NCBI RefSeq assembly: GCF_021129235.1
Contig: NZ_JAJOMA010000028.1
Coordinates: 1-64,000, forward strand
Length of the DNA: 64,000 bases
Direction: 5' to 3'
Source of the DNA: Kineosporia mesophila
Lineage (GTDB): Bacteria > Actinomycetota > Actinomycetes > Actinomycetales > Kineosporiaceae
This document shows positions 37,727 to 46,004 of the stretch, one piece after another (position 1 is the first letter of the stretch; every line of letters starts with the position of its first letter). The position numbers and the translations under genes are program-made. The notes below the pieces were generated by a model. That model saw nothing but the letters and a program-made list of their open reading frames with translations, had not been told where the DNA came from and made no database searches.

Positions 37727-38536
37727 TCAGTTTGGGTCGGCGACGGCGACCCGGGCTGCCCGCAGCACCCGGTCACCACTGCGATAGCCGGGCTGGAGCA
37801 CCTGGACGACCGTGGTCGTCGTGGTGCCCTCGGCCAGTTCCGCCTCGGTGCGCATCAGCGCCTCGTGGACGGACGGGTCGAATTCCTCCCCGGCCTCGCC
37901 GTACCGGACCAGACCGAACCGTTCCAGCACCGCCTCGAGCTTCTCCGCGATCGCCGCGAACGGCCCGGACTCCAGGTCGCCGTGCTGCCGCGCGAGGTGC
38001 ACGTCGTCGAGCACCGGAAGCAGGGCTTCCAGCACACCGGCGATCGCGGTGTCTTTCGACACATCACGGTCACGGTCCACCCGGCGCCGGTAGTTCACGA
38101 ACTCCGCCTGCAATCTCTGCAGGTCCTGGAGCCGCTCGGCGGCCGAGGAACGTGCGGCGTCGAGATCGGCCAGTACACCGTTCAGGTCGCCACCCTCCTC
38201 TGCTTCTGCCTTGTCCTCAGCCTTGGTCTCGGCCTCGTCCGGGGCTTCCGCCGACTCGTCGCCGGAAGCCTCGGAAACCTCTGCCTCGTCGACCTTCTCC
38301 GGCTCGGCGTCGACCGGTGCGTCGGAGGCGTGAGCGGCCTTCTTGGCCGCCTTGCCACCGCTCTGACCGTCTTGCTGACCGTCCTGGCCGCTCGGGCCGT
38401 CCTGGCCTTCGGTCTCGGCCGAGTCCGCGGACTCGCGCACCTTCCCGGTCTCCGGGTCGAGCCGACGTCGGTCGCGGACGGTCGGACCCGAGCTCGCGCC
38501 GGACCCTTCCGACGGATCGGCCGTCTGCTCACCCAT
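37727..38536 (-). CDS. grpE: GrpE nucleotide exchange factor
   Basis: A 269-residue DnaK nucleotide exchange factor. The N-terminal ~120 residues are acidic and low-complexity (Glu/Asp/Ala-rich) and probably disordered. The long coiled coil follows (LQDLQRLQAEFVNYRRRVDR), then the C-terminal beta domain with the family signature (FDPSVHEALMRTEAE...VVQVLQPGYRSGDRVLR). It is longer than most GrpE proteins because of the N-terminal extension. Its ATG shares a base with the dnaK stop (TGATG), so translation is coupled to dnaK. Confidence 0.95.
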   Translation of the reverse strand: MGEQTADPSEGSGASSGPTVRDRRRLDPETGKVRESADSAETEGQDGPSGQDGQQDGQSGGKAAKKAAHASDAPVDAEPEKVDEAEVSEASGDESAEAPDEAETKAEDKAEAEEGGDLNGVLADLDAARSSAAERLQDLQRLQAEFVNYRRRVDRDRDVSKDTAIAGVLEALLPVLDDVHLARQHGDLESGPFAAIAEKLEAVLERFGLVRYGEAGEEFDPSVHEALMRTEAELAEGTTTTTVVQVLQPGYRSGDRVLRAARVAVADPN

Positions 38537-40410
38537 CACTTGTCCTCGTCGACGATCTCGGCGTCGACGACGTCGTCGTCCTTGGCCGAGTTGCTCGCAC
38601 CGGCGCTGGCACCCGCAGTGCCCGCACCGGGAGCACCCGCCTCGGGGCCGGCCTCGGACTGCTGCGCGTAGAGCGCCGCGCCGAGTTCCTGGCTGGCCGT
38701 GGAGAGGGCCTCCTGCTTGGCCTTGATCGCATCGATGTCGGTGCCCTCGAGCGCCGTCTTCAGCTCGGCGATCGCGGTGTTGACCGTGGCCTTGCCCTCT
38801 TCGGGGAGCTTGTCCTCGCTGTCGCGCAGGAACTTCTCCGTCGAGTAGACGAGCTGCTCAGCGCCGTTGCGGACCTCGGCCTCCTCGCGACGCTTGCGGT
38901 CGTCGTCGGCGTGAGCCTCGGCCTCCTTGACCATCCGCTCGATCTCGTCCTTGCTCAGGGCGCTACCGCCGGTGATCCGCATCGCCTGCTCCTTGCCCGT
39001 GCCGCGGTCCTTGGCGGACACGTTCACGATGCCGTCGGCGTCGATGTCGAAGGTGACCTCGATCTGCGGCACGCCACGGGGGGCGGGAGCAATACCGGTG
39101 AGCTCGAAGTTGCCCAGCGGCTTGTTGTCGCGAGCCAGCTCACGCTCACCCTGGAAGACCTGGATGAGCACCTGCGGCTGGTTGTCGTCGGCCGTGGTGA
39201 AGACCTCGGACGCCTTGGTCGGGATCGCGGTGTTGCGGTGGATGAGCTTGGTCATCACGCCGCCCTTGGTCTCGATGCCCAGGCTCAGCGGGGTGACGTC
39301 GAGCAGCAGCACGTCTTTACGGTCGCCCAGGATGACACCGGCCTGCAGGGCGGCGCCGATGGCGACGACCTCGTCCGGGTTGACGCCCTTGTTGGGCTCC
39401 TTGCCACCGGTCAGTTCGCGCACCAGCTCGCTGACGGCCGGCATACGCGTGGAGCCACCGACGAGAACGATGTGGTCGATCTCGGAGACGGAGATACCGG
39501 CTTCCTTGATCACCGACAGGAACGGCGCCTTGGTGCGCTCGAGCAGGTCGGCCGTCATCTGCTGGAACTGAGCCCGGGTGAGCTTCTCGTCCAGGTGGAC
39601 CGGACCGTTCTCGGTCATCGAGAGGTACTGCAGCGAGATCGTCGTGGACGTCGCGCTGGACAGCTCCTTCTTCGCCTGCTCGGCCGCCTCACGCAGACGC
39701 TGCATGGCGATCTTGTCCTTGGAGAGGTCGACACCGGTCGAGCTCTTCACGGTGTTGACCAGGTGGTCCATGACGCGCTGGTCCCAGTCGTCACCACCGA
39801 GGTGGTTGTCACCGGCGGTCGAGACGACCTGGATGGCGGTGCTGCCGCCCTCCTCCACGTCGACCTCGAGCAGGGAGACGTCGAACGTGCCGCCACCGAG
39901 GTCGAAGACCAGGATGCGCTCGTCGGCCTTGCCCTTCTCCAGACCGTAGGCCAGGGCCGCGGCGGTGGGCTCGTTGATGATGCGGCGCACGTTCAGGCCC
40001 GCGATCTCGCCGGCCTCCTTGGTGGCCTGACGCTGCGAGTCGTTGAAGTAGGCCGGGACCGTGATCACCGCGTCGGTGACGGTCTCGCCCAGGTACTCCT
40101 CGGCGTCGCGCTTGAGCTTCTGCAGCACCCGGGCCGAGATCTCCTGCGACGTGTACTTCTTGTCGTCGATCTCGATGTTCCAGTCCGTGCCCACGTGCCG
40201 CTTGACGGAGCGAATGGTCCGCTCGACGTTCGTGACGGCCTGGCGCTTGGCAACCTCACCGACCAACGGCTCACCCGACTTCGCGAACGCGACGACGGAC
40301 GGCGTGGTGCGGCCACCCTCGGCGTTGGCGATGACGGTGGGCTCGCCGCCCTCGAGCACGGCCACGACCGAGTTGGTGGTTCCGAGGTCGATTCCGACCG
40401 CTCTTGCCAT
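38536..40410 (-). CDS. dnaK: DnaK (Hsp70) chaperone
   Basis: A 624-residue Hsp70. The nucleotide-binding domain has [34 protein letters not shown] and [14 protein letters not shown]; the substrate-binding domain starts near 370 and the lid ends in a Gly/Ala-rich tail with the acidic end [15 protein letters not shown] 40410 is the conserved start; the frame open to 40482 is leader sequence. It is first in dnaK-grpE-dnaJ-hspR. Two HAIR-type boxes lie upstream and place it under HspR, for which DnaK itself is co-repressor. Confidence 0.98.
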   Translation of the reverse strand: MARAVGIDLGTTNSVVAVLEGGEPTVIANAEGGRTTPSVVAFAKSGEPLVGEVAKRQAVTNVERTIRSVKRHVGTDWNIEIDDKKYTSQEISARVLQKLKRDAEEYLGETVTDAVITVPAYFNDSQRQATKEAGEIAGLNVRRIINEPTAAALAYGLEKGKADERILVFDLGGGTFDVSLLEVDVEEGGSTAIQVVSTAGDNHLGGDDWDQRVMDHLVNTVKSSTGVDLSKDKIAMQRLREAAEQAKKELSSATSTTISLQYLSMTENGPVHLDEKLTRAQFQQMTADLLERTKAPFLSVIKEAGISVSEIDHIVLVGGSTRMPAVSELVRELTGGKEPNKGVNPDEVVAIGAALQAGVILGDRKDVLLLDVTPLSLGIETKGGVMTKLIHRNTAIPTKASEVFTTADDNQPQVLIQVFQGERELARDNKPLGNFELTGIAPAPRGVPQIEVTFDIDADGIVNVSAKDRGTGKEQAMRITGGSALSKDEIERMVKEAEAHADDDRKRREEAEVRNGAEQLVYSTEKFLRDSEDKLPEEGKATVNTAIAELKTALEGTDIDAIKAKQEALSTASQELGAALYAQQSEAGPEAGAPGAGTAGASAGASNSAKDDDVVDAEIVDEDK

Positions 40411-40435
40411 GATGTTTGGTTCCCTTCGGGTAAGA

Positions 40436-40456
40436 GCTGAGTGGCCCCCACTCAGG
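40436..40456. promoter_or_regulatory. HAIR-like operator, proximal to dnaK
   Basis: GCTGAGT, 7 bases, ACTCAGG. The inner halves CTGAGT and ACTCAG are a perfect dyad with the HAIR spacing of 7, but each half has changes from the consensus. It starts 26 bp before the dnaK start. Confidence 0.6.
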
Positions 40457-40498
40457 TTGGTGCAGTCTTCCGGCCTAGTCAATTCGGGACTGACCTAA

Positions 40499-40519
40499 CT
40501 TGAGCCTGTCCCACTCAAC
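40499..40519. promoter_or_regulatory. HAIR operator, distal to dnaK
   Basis: CTTGAGC, 7 bases, ACTCAAC, close to the consensus CTTGAGT-N7-ACTCAAG with two mismatches. It lies 89 bp before the dnaK start and 43 bp from the proximal box (first base to last base of the gap). Confidence 0.82.
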
Positions 40520-40567
40520 TACCGGCACGCGGCCGGTGTTCCCGGATCCCCGGAAAACCCGATCGGC

Positions 40568-41533
40568 TTATCTGCCGACAGGGGCGGACCCCTCGCTGTC
40601 GGCCCCGTCCGCATCCCCCGGATCGCCGGACGGGGCCGTCCCACAACCGGATTCCCCCTCCGGCACGGTCGCTGCACCCGAGGCGGGTGCGCACGCCGCA
40701 TCATCCGCGGGAAGCGCCGGGGTGACCGGGGCCGAGGACGTCCGCGAGCGCCCGGTCGACGGCGTGGTCGTGGCGCTACCGGGCGGCGGTGCGCCCGGCG
40801 CACCGGTTCCCCCGGCCGACGAAGCCGACGAGGTGGGCGAGGTCACCGGCGGGCTCGACGACGCGGTCGCGCCCCCGCCGGGAGGCGGTGCCGTCGCCGT
40901 GCGCGAGGACGTCGGCGGCCGGGCGGGTGAGGACGTGGCGGAAGGGGCCACCGGTTCAGCCGGAAGGTTCGGGGGCGACGAGATCTCCGTCACACCCGGA
41001 TGGGGGTGCCGGGATTCGCTCCGGGCGGGGTTCTCCGGCGCCCGGACCGGAGCCTGCGGGTCGATCGAGGACTGCCGGAAGGTCGGCTCGCCGTCCTCAC
41101 ACACGGCCGTGACCAGTGCGGCCCGACGGGACTCGCGGGAGAAGACGATCTCGAGCCGGGCCGGCTCGGCGGAGCGGATCTGGGCCCGCCAGCCCCGGTC
41201 GGGCCGCGCGTAGCCACCGGCCAGACTCACGTCCGGCCCCGCACAACGAGCCTGGATCTGACCGCCCCGTGTGTTCACGACCCGGCTGACGGGCCGCCTC
41301 GCACCGGCCTGCGGAACCGGCGCCGGGCCGGTCGCCGGGACGCCGAAGAACGAGCCACTGTCAGTGACGAGCGTTGTATCGGCAGGGGCCGGAACTGCGA
41401 TGGGTGATGAGTCGGAGACCGGCGCGGACGTCACCTGACGCCCCGCCGCGGTGATCGCGAAAGAGGCGATCGCGGCCACCACCGCGACGGCCACCAGCCA
41501 AGCGAACAGGGTGCCGACGAACCGGCGTTTCAC
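40568..41533 (-). CDS. Membrane-anchored protein with Pro/Ser/Thr-rich tail
   Basis: A 321-residue protein of unknown function. After KRRF a transmembrane helix (about 7-30) anchors the chain. A small domain follows (about 65-150) with two to three Cys (QARCAGPDV, VTAVCEDGE) that could form a disulfide outside the cell. The remaining half is low-complexity Pro/Ser/Thr/Gly with a few Cys near the end, as in cell-wall-spanning stalks. GTG 41533 is the start because a full GGAGGTGA lies 5 nt upstream. It diverges from a two-component regulator, with a 21-bp palindrome between them, so it may be a target or input of that system. Confidence 0.65.
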   Translation of the reverse strand: MKRRFVGTLFAWLVAVAVVAAIASFAITAAGRQVTSAPVSDSSPIAVPAPADTTLVTDSGSFFGVPATGPAPVPQAGARRPVSRVVNTRGGQIQARCAGPDVSLAGGYARPDRGWRAQIRSAEPARLEIVFSRESRRAALVTAVCEDGEPTFRQSSIDPQAPVRAPENPARSESRHPHPGVTEISSPPNLPAEPVAPSATSSPARPPTSSRTATAPPPGGGATASSSPPVTSPTSSASSAGGTGAPGAPPPGSATTTPSTGRSRTSSAPVTPALPADDAACAPASGAATVPEGESGCGTAPSGDPGDADGADSEGSAPVGR

Positions 41534-41582
41534 CCAAATCACCTCCGTCGGCACCATAGCGTTGAGCCGGGTGGGTGTAGAT

Positions 41583-41603
41583 CCGGACATTCAGAATGTC
41601 CGG
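41583..41603. promoter_or_regulatory. Perfect 21-bp palindrome between divergent genes
   Basis: Ten bases (CCGGACATTC), a central A, and the exact inverse. It lies 50 bp before the anchored-protein start and 31 bp before the response-regulator start, over the likely -35 of the latter. Confidence 0.7.
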
Positions 41604-41620
41604 AACCACTCATCAGCCGG

Positions 41621-41626
41621 TAGCGT
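41621..41626 (+). promoter_or_regulatory. -10 box for a leaderless response-regulator transcript
   Basis: TAGCGT ends 7 nt before the GTG start, which has no ribosome-binding site. Confidence 0.45.
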
Positions 41627-41633
41627 CGCGCAC

Positions 41634-42320
41634 GTGGCGGTCATTCTGATCATTGAGGACGACGCGGGGATCCGCGCGGCCCTCTCCAGAGCTCTGACCG
41701 ATCGCGGTCACGCAGTGCAATGGCAACCGGGCGGTCTCCCCGGCCTGCAGTCGGTGATCGACGATCGGCCGGACGTGGTCCTGCTCGACCTCGGTCTACC
41801 CGACGTCGACGGCATCCAGGTGCTGACGATGCTGCGAGCCGTCAGCGAGGTCCCGGTGATCGTCGTGACGGCCCGGGACGAGGACACGGACGCCGTCAAG
41901 GCGCTGGACGCGGGCGCCGACGACTTCGTCACCAAGCCGTTCGGCGCCGATCACCTCGACGCCCGGATCCGCGCGGTGCTGCGCCGCGGTGGCCCGCAGA
42001 AGACCGAGGGCCCGCTCACGGTCGGTGGTCTGGCGCTGGACGCCCGCACCCGGGTGGCCACCCTGGACGGTGAGCCGCTGGAGCTGTCGCGCAAGGAGTT
42101 CGACCTGCTCCTGGCCCTGGCCCAGCGCGCCGGCGAGGTCGTCAGCAAGCGCGAGCTGCTGGCCGAGGTCTGGCAGCAACCGTACGGCGGCGGTGACCGC
42201 ACCATCGACGTGCACCTGTCCTGGCTGCGCCGCAAGCTCGGGGAGTCGGCGGCCGAGCCGCGCTACCTGCACAGCACGCGCGGCGTGGGCATCCGTCTGG
42301 TCGCACCGGGCGCCGACTAG
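41634..42320 (+). CDS. OmpR/PhoB-family response regulator
   Basis: A 228-residue regulator. The receiver domain (3-115) has the acidic pair in LIIEDDAG, phospho-acceptor Asp52 in VVLLDLGLPDVDG, Thr in VVTARDED and Lys in FVTKPFG. The winged helix (about 130-226) has ELSRKEFDLLLALAQRAGEV and the recognition part RTIDVHLSWLRRKLGE. GTG 41634 starts the conserved sequence and matches a leaderless mRNA. The sensor kinase follows 3 bp downstream. The system may control the palindrome at 41583 and the electron-transfer operon that follows. Confidence 0.94.
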   Translation: MAVILIIEDDAGIRAALSRALTDRGHAVQWQPGGLPGLQSVIDDRPDVVLLDLGLPDVDGIQVLTMLRAVSEVPVIVVTARDEDTDAVKALDAGADDFVTKPFGADHLDARIRAVLRRGGPQKTEGPLTVGGLALDARTRVATLDGEPLELSRKEFDLLLALAQRAGEVVSKRELLAEVWQQPYGGGDRTIDVHLSWLRRKLGESAAEPRYLHSTRGVGIRLVAPGAD

Positions 42321-42323
42321 AAC

Positions 42324-43697
42324 ATGCGCTGGCGTCTGACCCTGCTGGTTGCCGCGACCACCTCGGCGGTGGTGCTGGCATTCCTGATCCCGCTCACGCT
42401 GCTGCTGCGGTCGCTGGCCGAGGAACGCACGCTGTCCACGGCCACGTCCGACGCGACGAACCTCGCCCAGATCGCCGCCGCGAACGGTGCGGGCGCGGCC
42501 GAGGAAGCGCTGAAGACCGCGGCGAAGGCCCCGAAGGGTCCGCTCGGCATCACCACGGTGTTCCTGCCGGACGGCGACACGCTGGGCGCCAAGGTCGGCG
42601 ACGACTCGAAGAACGTCGACCGGGCCCGCAACGGGCTGGCGTTCACCAACCGCGCCGACGGTGAGGCCGTGGTCTACGCGCCGGTGCTGAGCACCGAGGG
42701 CGCCTACGTGGTGCGCACCGAGGTCAGCGGGGCCGAACTGCACGACGGTGTGGGTCAGGCCAGCTGGATCCTCGGCGCTCTGGGCGCGCTACTGCTCGCC
42801 CTGTCCGTCGGGGCCGCCGACACCCTGGCGCGAAGACTCAGCGACCCGATCAAAGACCTGGCCGCCGCGGCGGACTCGATCCGCGACGGGCGCCTCGACA
42901 TCCGCAGTCCCGAGCACGGGCCACCCGAGGTGGTGGCCATGGCCGGGGCACTTAACCGGCTCTCGGCCCGCATCGAGCAGCTGCTGATCTCCGAACGGGA
43001 GTCGGTCGCCGACCTTTCGCACCGCCTGCGCACGCCGGTCACCGCGCTGCGCCTGGACGTCGAGGCCATCGCCGACCCGGAGATCGCCCAGCGCATCGAG
43101 GAGCACGTGGCCACGCTGGAGCGCACGGTCAACGCCGTGGTGCAGGACGCCCGGCGCCCGGTCCGGCCGAACGTGGCCTCGCGCTGCGACGTGGCCGCGC
43201 TGGTCGGCGAACGGGTCGCGTTCTGGTCGGCGCTGGCCGACGAGCAGGGACGATCCCTGCGCACCTGGCTACCGAGCCGCCCCACCTGGGCGCGGATCGA
43301 CCCGGTGGAGCTCACCGACGTGGTGGACGTGCTGATCGACAACGTGTTCGCCCACACCGAGGAGGGCGTACCGCTCGAGGTCACGGTGAACACCAACGCC
43401 GCGCACGAGATCGTGCTGGCCGTGCAGGACGGCGGCAACGGGCTGCCGGGCGCCGACGTGGTGGCCCGGGGGCACAGCAACGCCGGCTCCTCCGGTCTGG
43501 GCCTGGACATCGTGCGCCGGGCGGCGATCGCCTCCGGCGGACGGCTGGAGCTGGGCCGTTCCCGTCTGGGCGGGGCCAAGGTGCAGGTGGTGCTGAGCCC
43601 CGCCGAGACCCGCACCCGCGAGCGCATGCGGCAGCGGCGCGGTTCGGCCGGTGGCGGCCTGGGCCAGAAGCTCCGCAAGCTCGTCGGGCAGTCCTGA
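42324..43697 (+). CDS. HAMP-containing sensor histidine kinase
   Basis: A 457-residue kinase partnered with the regulator 3 bp upstream. Transmembrane helix 1 is at 6-28, an extracytoplasmic sensor spans about 30-140, helix 2 is at 145-167 and HAMP at 170-225. The dimerisation domain has His233 in LSHRLRTPVTALRLD. The ATPase domain has the N box DVLIDNVFAHT, the G1 box QDGGNGLPG and the G2 box GSSGLGLDIVRRAA. It should detect an envelope signal; the sensor domain has no family I can name. A 152-bp gap, with a 9-bp inverted repeat (43709-43717 with 43753-43761), precedes the next operon. Confidence 0.93.
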   Translation: MRWRLTLLVAATTSAVVLAFLIPLTLLLRSLAEERTLSTATSDATNLAQIAAANGAGAAEEALKTAAKAPKGPLGITTVFLPDGDTLGAKVGDDSKNVDRARNGLAFTNRADGEAVVYAPVLSTEGAYVVRTEVSGAELHDGVGQASWILGALGALLLALSVGAADTLARRLSDPIKDLAAAADSIRDGRLDIRSPEHGPPEVVAMAGALNRLSARIEQLLISERESVADLSHRLRTPVTALRLDVEAIADPEIAQRIEEHVATLERTVNAVVQDARRPVRPNVASRCDVAALVGERVAFWSALADEQGRSLRTWLPSRPTWARIDPVELTDVVDVLIDNVFAHTEEGVPLEVTVNTNAAHEIVLAVQDGGNGLPGADVVARGHSNAGSSGLGLDIVRRAAIASGGRLELGRSRLGGAKVQVVLSPAETRTRERMRQRRGSAGGGLGQKLRKLVGQS

Positions 43698-43708
43698 GAA
43701 GAGCTGGC

Positions 43709-43761
43709 ACGCAGGTGGAACCGAACGGTTCATCCCGTTAGCCGTCCGTGATCACCTGCGT
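43709..43761 (+). terminator. Inverted repeat after the two-component genes
   Basis: Arms ACGCAGGTG (43709-43717) and CACCTGCGT (43753-43761) with a 35-nt spacer. It could be a loose terminator or paired regulator sites before the electron-transfer operon. Confidence 0.35.
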
Positions 43762-43849
43762 ACACCGACCTGCGGAGACTCCATTCGGTTGAGGTTTATT
43801 TGAGAATTGGATGACCGGCTCTTCACTGAGGTGACCCCACAGTGGGCGG

Positions 43850-44365
43850 GTGCGTTCTGTGAGCCCTGACGACCGAGACCGTGGCCTGAGGGTCGCGGGC
43901 ACCCTGACCGGTGCGGTCACCGCGATCACCCTCGTCGCCGTCGGCGGTACCACCGCGCTGGCCGCCTCGCAGACCCGCGATCAGGACGAGGTGAAGAAGG
44001 CCGCCGCCCAGCAGGCCCAGCAGGTCCAGACCTCAGACCCGGCCGCGGCCGCGCAGCCGGCCGACGTCACCCCCACCGCCGAAGCCACGGGTGCTCCCCG
44101 CCGGAAGAAGCACACCACCACGAGCCAGCCGGGTTCCACCTCCGCGGCCGCCACCACGAAAACCCGGGCCACGCAGGGCGCCGGCACCGACGTCCCCAGT
44201 TCGGCCGCCACCACGAAGGCGACCACCAAGACCTCGACGGCCACCTCGAAACCCACCACGCCGGTGGAGAGCACGACCACCACCGCGGCCGAGGAAGAGC
44301 CCACGACGACCACCACCACGACCACCACCACGTCGCCGCCGGCGGTCCCCTCGAGCGGCTCCTGA
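43850..44365 (+). CDS. Exported or anchored Thr-rich protein at the head of the ApbE operon
   Basis: A 171-residue protein: a short basic N-terminus, one hydrophobic helix (about 17-40) and a low-complexity tail rich in Thr, Ala and Lys, ending in a poly-Thr run (TTTTTTTTTT) and Pro/Ser. It contains no FMN-binding domain or recognisable fold. GTG 43850 or 43859 may be the start. The stop shares a base with the apbE-like start (TGATG), so it is coupled to that gene. With ApbE next to it, Thr or Ser residues might be flavin attachment sites, but I see no clear flavinylation motif. Confidence 0.65.
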   Translation: MRSVSPDDRDRGLRVAGTLTGAVTAITLVAVGGTTALAASQTRDQDEVKKAAAQQAQQVQTSDPAAAAQPADVTPTAEATGAPRRKKHTTTSQPGSTSAAATTKTRATQGAGTDVPSSAATTKATTKTSTATSKPTTPVESTTTTAAEEEPTTTTTTTTTTSPPAVPSSGS

Positions 44366-45381
44366 TGCCCTCCGCCCCCGAAAGCTCCGGCACCACAGCG
44401 ACCATCAGCTACGGCACGGCCCGCTGGAACGCGCTCGGCAGCTACGCCGCGCTGGTCGTGGCCGATGTCGCGAAGCTGGACGCGGCGCGGGCCGCCTGCG
44501 AGCGCATCCTGGCCGACGTGGACCGGGCGGCCAGCCGGTTCCGCACCGACTCCGACCTGGCCCGGGTCAACCGGGCCGCCGGTGACTGGGTGGGCGTGAC
44601 GCCGCTGCTGTGCCGGGCCGTGTCGGCCGCGGTGTGGGCGGCCGACCTGACCGACGGCCTGGTCGACCCGACCCTGGGGCGACAGCTACTCGCACTGGGT
44701 TACGACCGGGACATCGACGAACTGCGCCGGTCGATGGCGGCCGGGCAGGCCCTGGACTCCACGGTCACGCCGGGCCTGGTCTCCGGCGATCCGGCCCAGG
44801 CGTCCCACCCCGCCCGCACGAGCGCCTGGCGGGAGATCGAGATCGACCCGCAGGGTGCAGTGCGCGTTCCCCACGATGTGTCGCTCGACCTCGGGGCGAC
44901 CGGTAAAGCCTTCGCCGCCGACCTGATCGCCGAGACCGTGCCCGCCGAAGTGGGCACCGACCTGGTGATCAGCCTGGGCGGTGACGTCGCGATCGGCCTG
45001 CTGCCGACCACCCCGCCGGGTACGCACCCGTGGCGGGTCTCGGTCACCGAGCTCCCCGAAGACGTGGCCAAGCCGGGCGCCGAGATCGTGGTGATCACCG
45101 AGGGCGGCCTGGCCACCTCGTCCGTCCTGGCCCGGCGCTGGTGGAACGACGGCGAGCTGCACCACCTGCTCGACCCGCGCACCGGCCGCCCGGTGGAGGC
45201 GGCCTTCCGCACGGTCACGGCCTGCGGGGTCTCGTGCGTGGAGGCGAACGCCATCAGCACCTCGTCGATCGTGCGCGGTCGCGACGCCGTGGACTGGCTG
45301 GAGCACGAGGACGTGGCCGCCCGGCTGGTCGACGCGGACGGCACGGTCCACCGGGTCGCGGGCTGGCCCGTGAGCGCATGA
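44365..45381 (+). CDS. apbE: ApbE-family FAD:protein FMN transferase
   Basis: A 338-residue flavin transferase that attaches FMN from FAD to a Thr or Ser of a target protein, normally outside the membrane. Family markers: ASRFRTDSDLARVNRAAG, VSLDLGATGKAFAADLIAET, DLVISLGGDVAIG, and TEGGLATSSVLARRWW followed by HHLLDPRTGRPVE, which hold the FAD and Mg sites. I see no signal peptide, so the enzyme may be cytoplasmic or use the neighbour's anchor. It overlaps both neighbouring genes by 1-4 bp in a four-gene operon with a ferric-reductase-like and a NuoF-like protein. Confidence 0.93.
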   Translation: MPSAPESSGTTATISYGTARWNALGSYAALVVADVAKLDAARAACERILADVDRAASRFRTDSDLARVNRAAGDWVGVTPLLCRAVSAAVWAADLTDGLVDPTLGRQLLALGYDRDIDELRRSMAAGQALDSTVTPGLVSGDPAQASHPARTSAWREIEIDPQGAVRVPHDVSLDLGATGKAFAADLIAETVPAEVGTDLVISLGGDVAIGLLPTTPPGTHPWRVSVTELPEDVAKPGAEIVVITEGGLATSSVLARRWWNDGELHHLLDPRTGRPVEAAFRTVTACGVSCVEANAISTSSIVRGRDAVDWLEHEDVAARLVDADGTVHRVAGWPVSA

Positions 45382-46004
45382 GTCTCGACTTCTTCACCGA
45401 GGCGTTCAAGGACGACCGGCTGACCTGGTTCCTGAACCGCGGTACGGGCGTGATCCTGCTCGTCCTGATGACGCTCTCCGTGGCGCTCGGCGTGCTCTCC
45501 ACCGTGCGGGCGTCGTCGCGGCTCTGGCCGCGGTTCGTCACCCAGCACCTGCACCGCAACATCTCGCTGCTGGCAGTGGCCCTGCTGATCGCGCACGCGG
45601 CGCTGGCGGTGATCGACGAGTTCGTGAACATCCGCTGGTGGGACGTCTTCGTCCCGTTCCGGGGCGAGTACGAGCCGCTGTGGCTGGGTCTCGGCACGCT
45701 GGCCACCGACTTCATCATCGTCACCGTGCTCACCGGGCTCTCCCGCACCCGGTTCCGGTCGCGCACCTGGCGGGCCATCCACCTGACCTCGTACCTGGGC
45801 TGGGGCGCCGGGCTGGCGCACGGCTTCGGGATCGGGACCGACAGCCGCGAGACCTGGTCGGTCGCGGTCAGCGTGCTCTGCGTCGGCGTGGTGGTCTGGT
45901 CGGTGGTGGTGCGCCTGGGCACGTTCGGCACCGAGCGCCGCCTGGAACGTCATTCGCCGGCCGGTAGCCGCCGGCAGGCCCGGGACCGGGAGCGGGCCCG
46001 ATGA
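45378..46004 (+). CDS. Ferric-reductase-like heme membrane protein
   Basis: A 208-residue protein with about five to six transmembrane helices. Conserved His residues sit in paired positions for b-type heme: HLHRNISLLAVALLIAHAAL in one helix and WRAIHLTSYLGWGAGLAHGF in another. This is the FRD-type transmembrane domain (cytochrome b561/MsrQ-like), which moves electrons across the membrane. It starts by ATGA overlap with apbE and ends by ATGA overlap with the NuoF-like gene, so it must work with both. The final 25 residues are basic and cytoplasmic. Confidence 0.88.
   Translation: MSLDFFTEAFKDDRLTWFLNRGTGVILLVLMTLSVALGVLSTVRASSRLWPRFVTQHLHRNISLLAVALLIAHAALAVIDEFVNIRWWDVFVPFRGEYEPLWLGLGTLATDFIIVTVLTGLSRTRFRSRTWRAIHLTSYLGWGAGLAHGFGIGTDSRETWSVAVSVLCVGVVVWSVVVRLGTFGTERRLERHSPAGSRRQARDRERAR

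Noticed and set aside
37642-40440. 932-codon open frame antisense to dnaK and grpE
   Set aside because: It is a shadow frame opposite dnaK and grpE, whose motifs are unambiguous.
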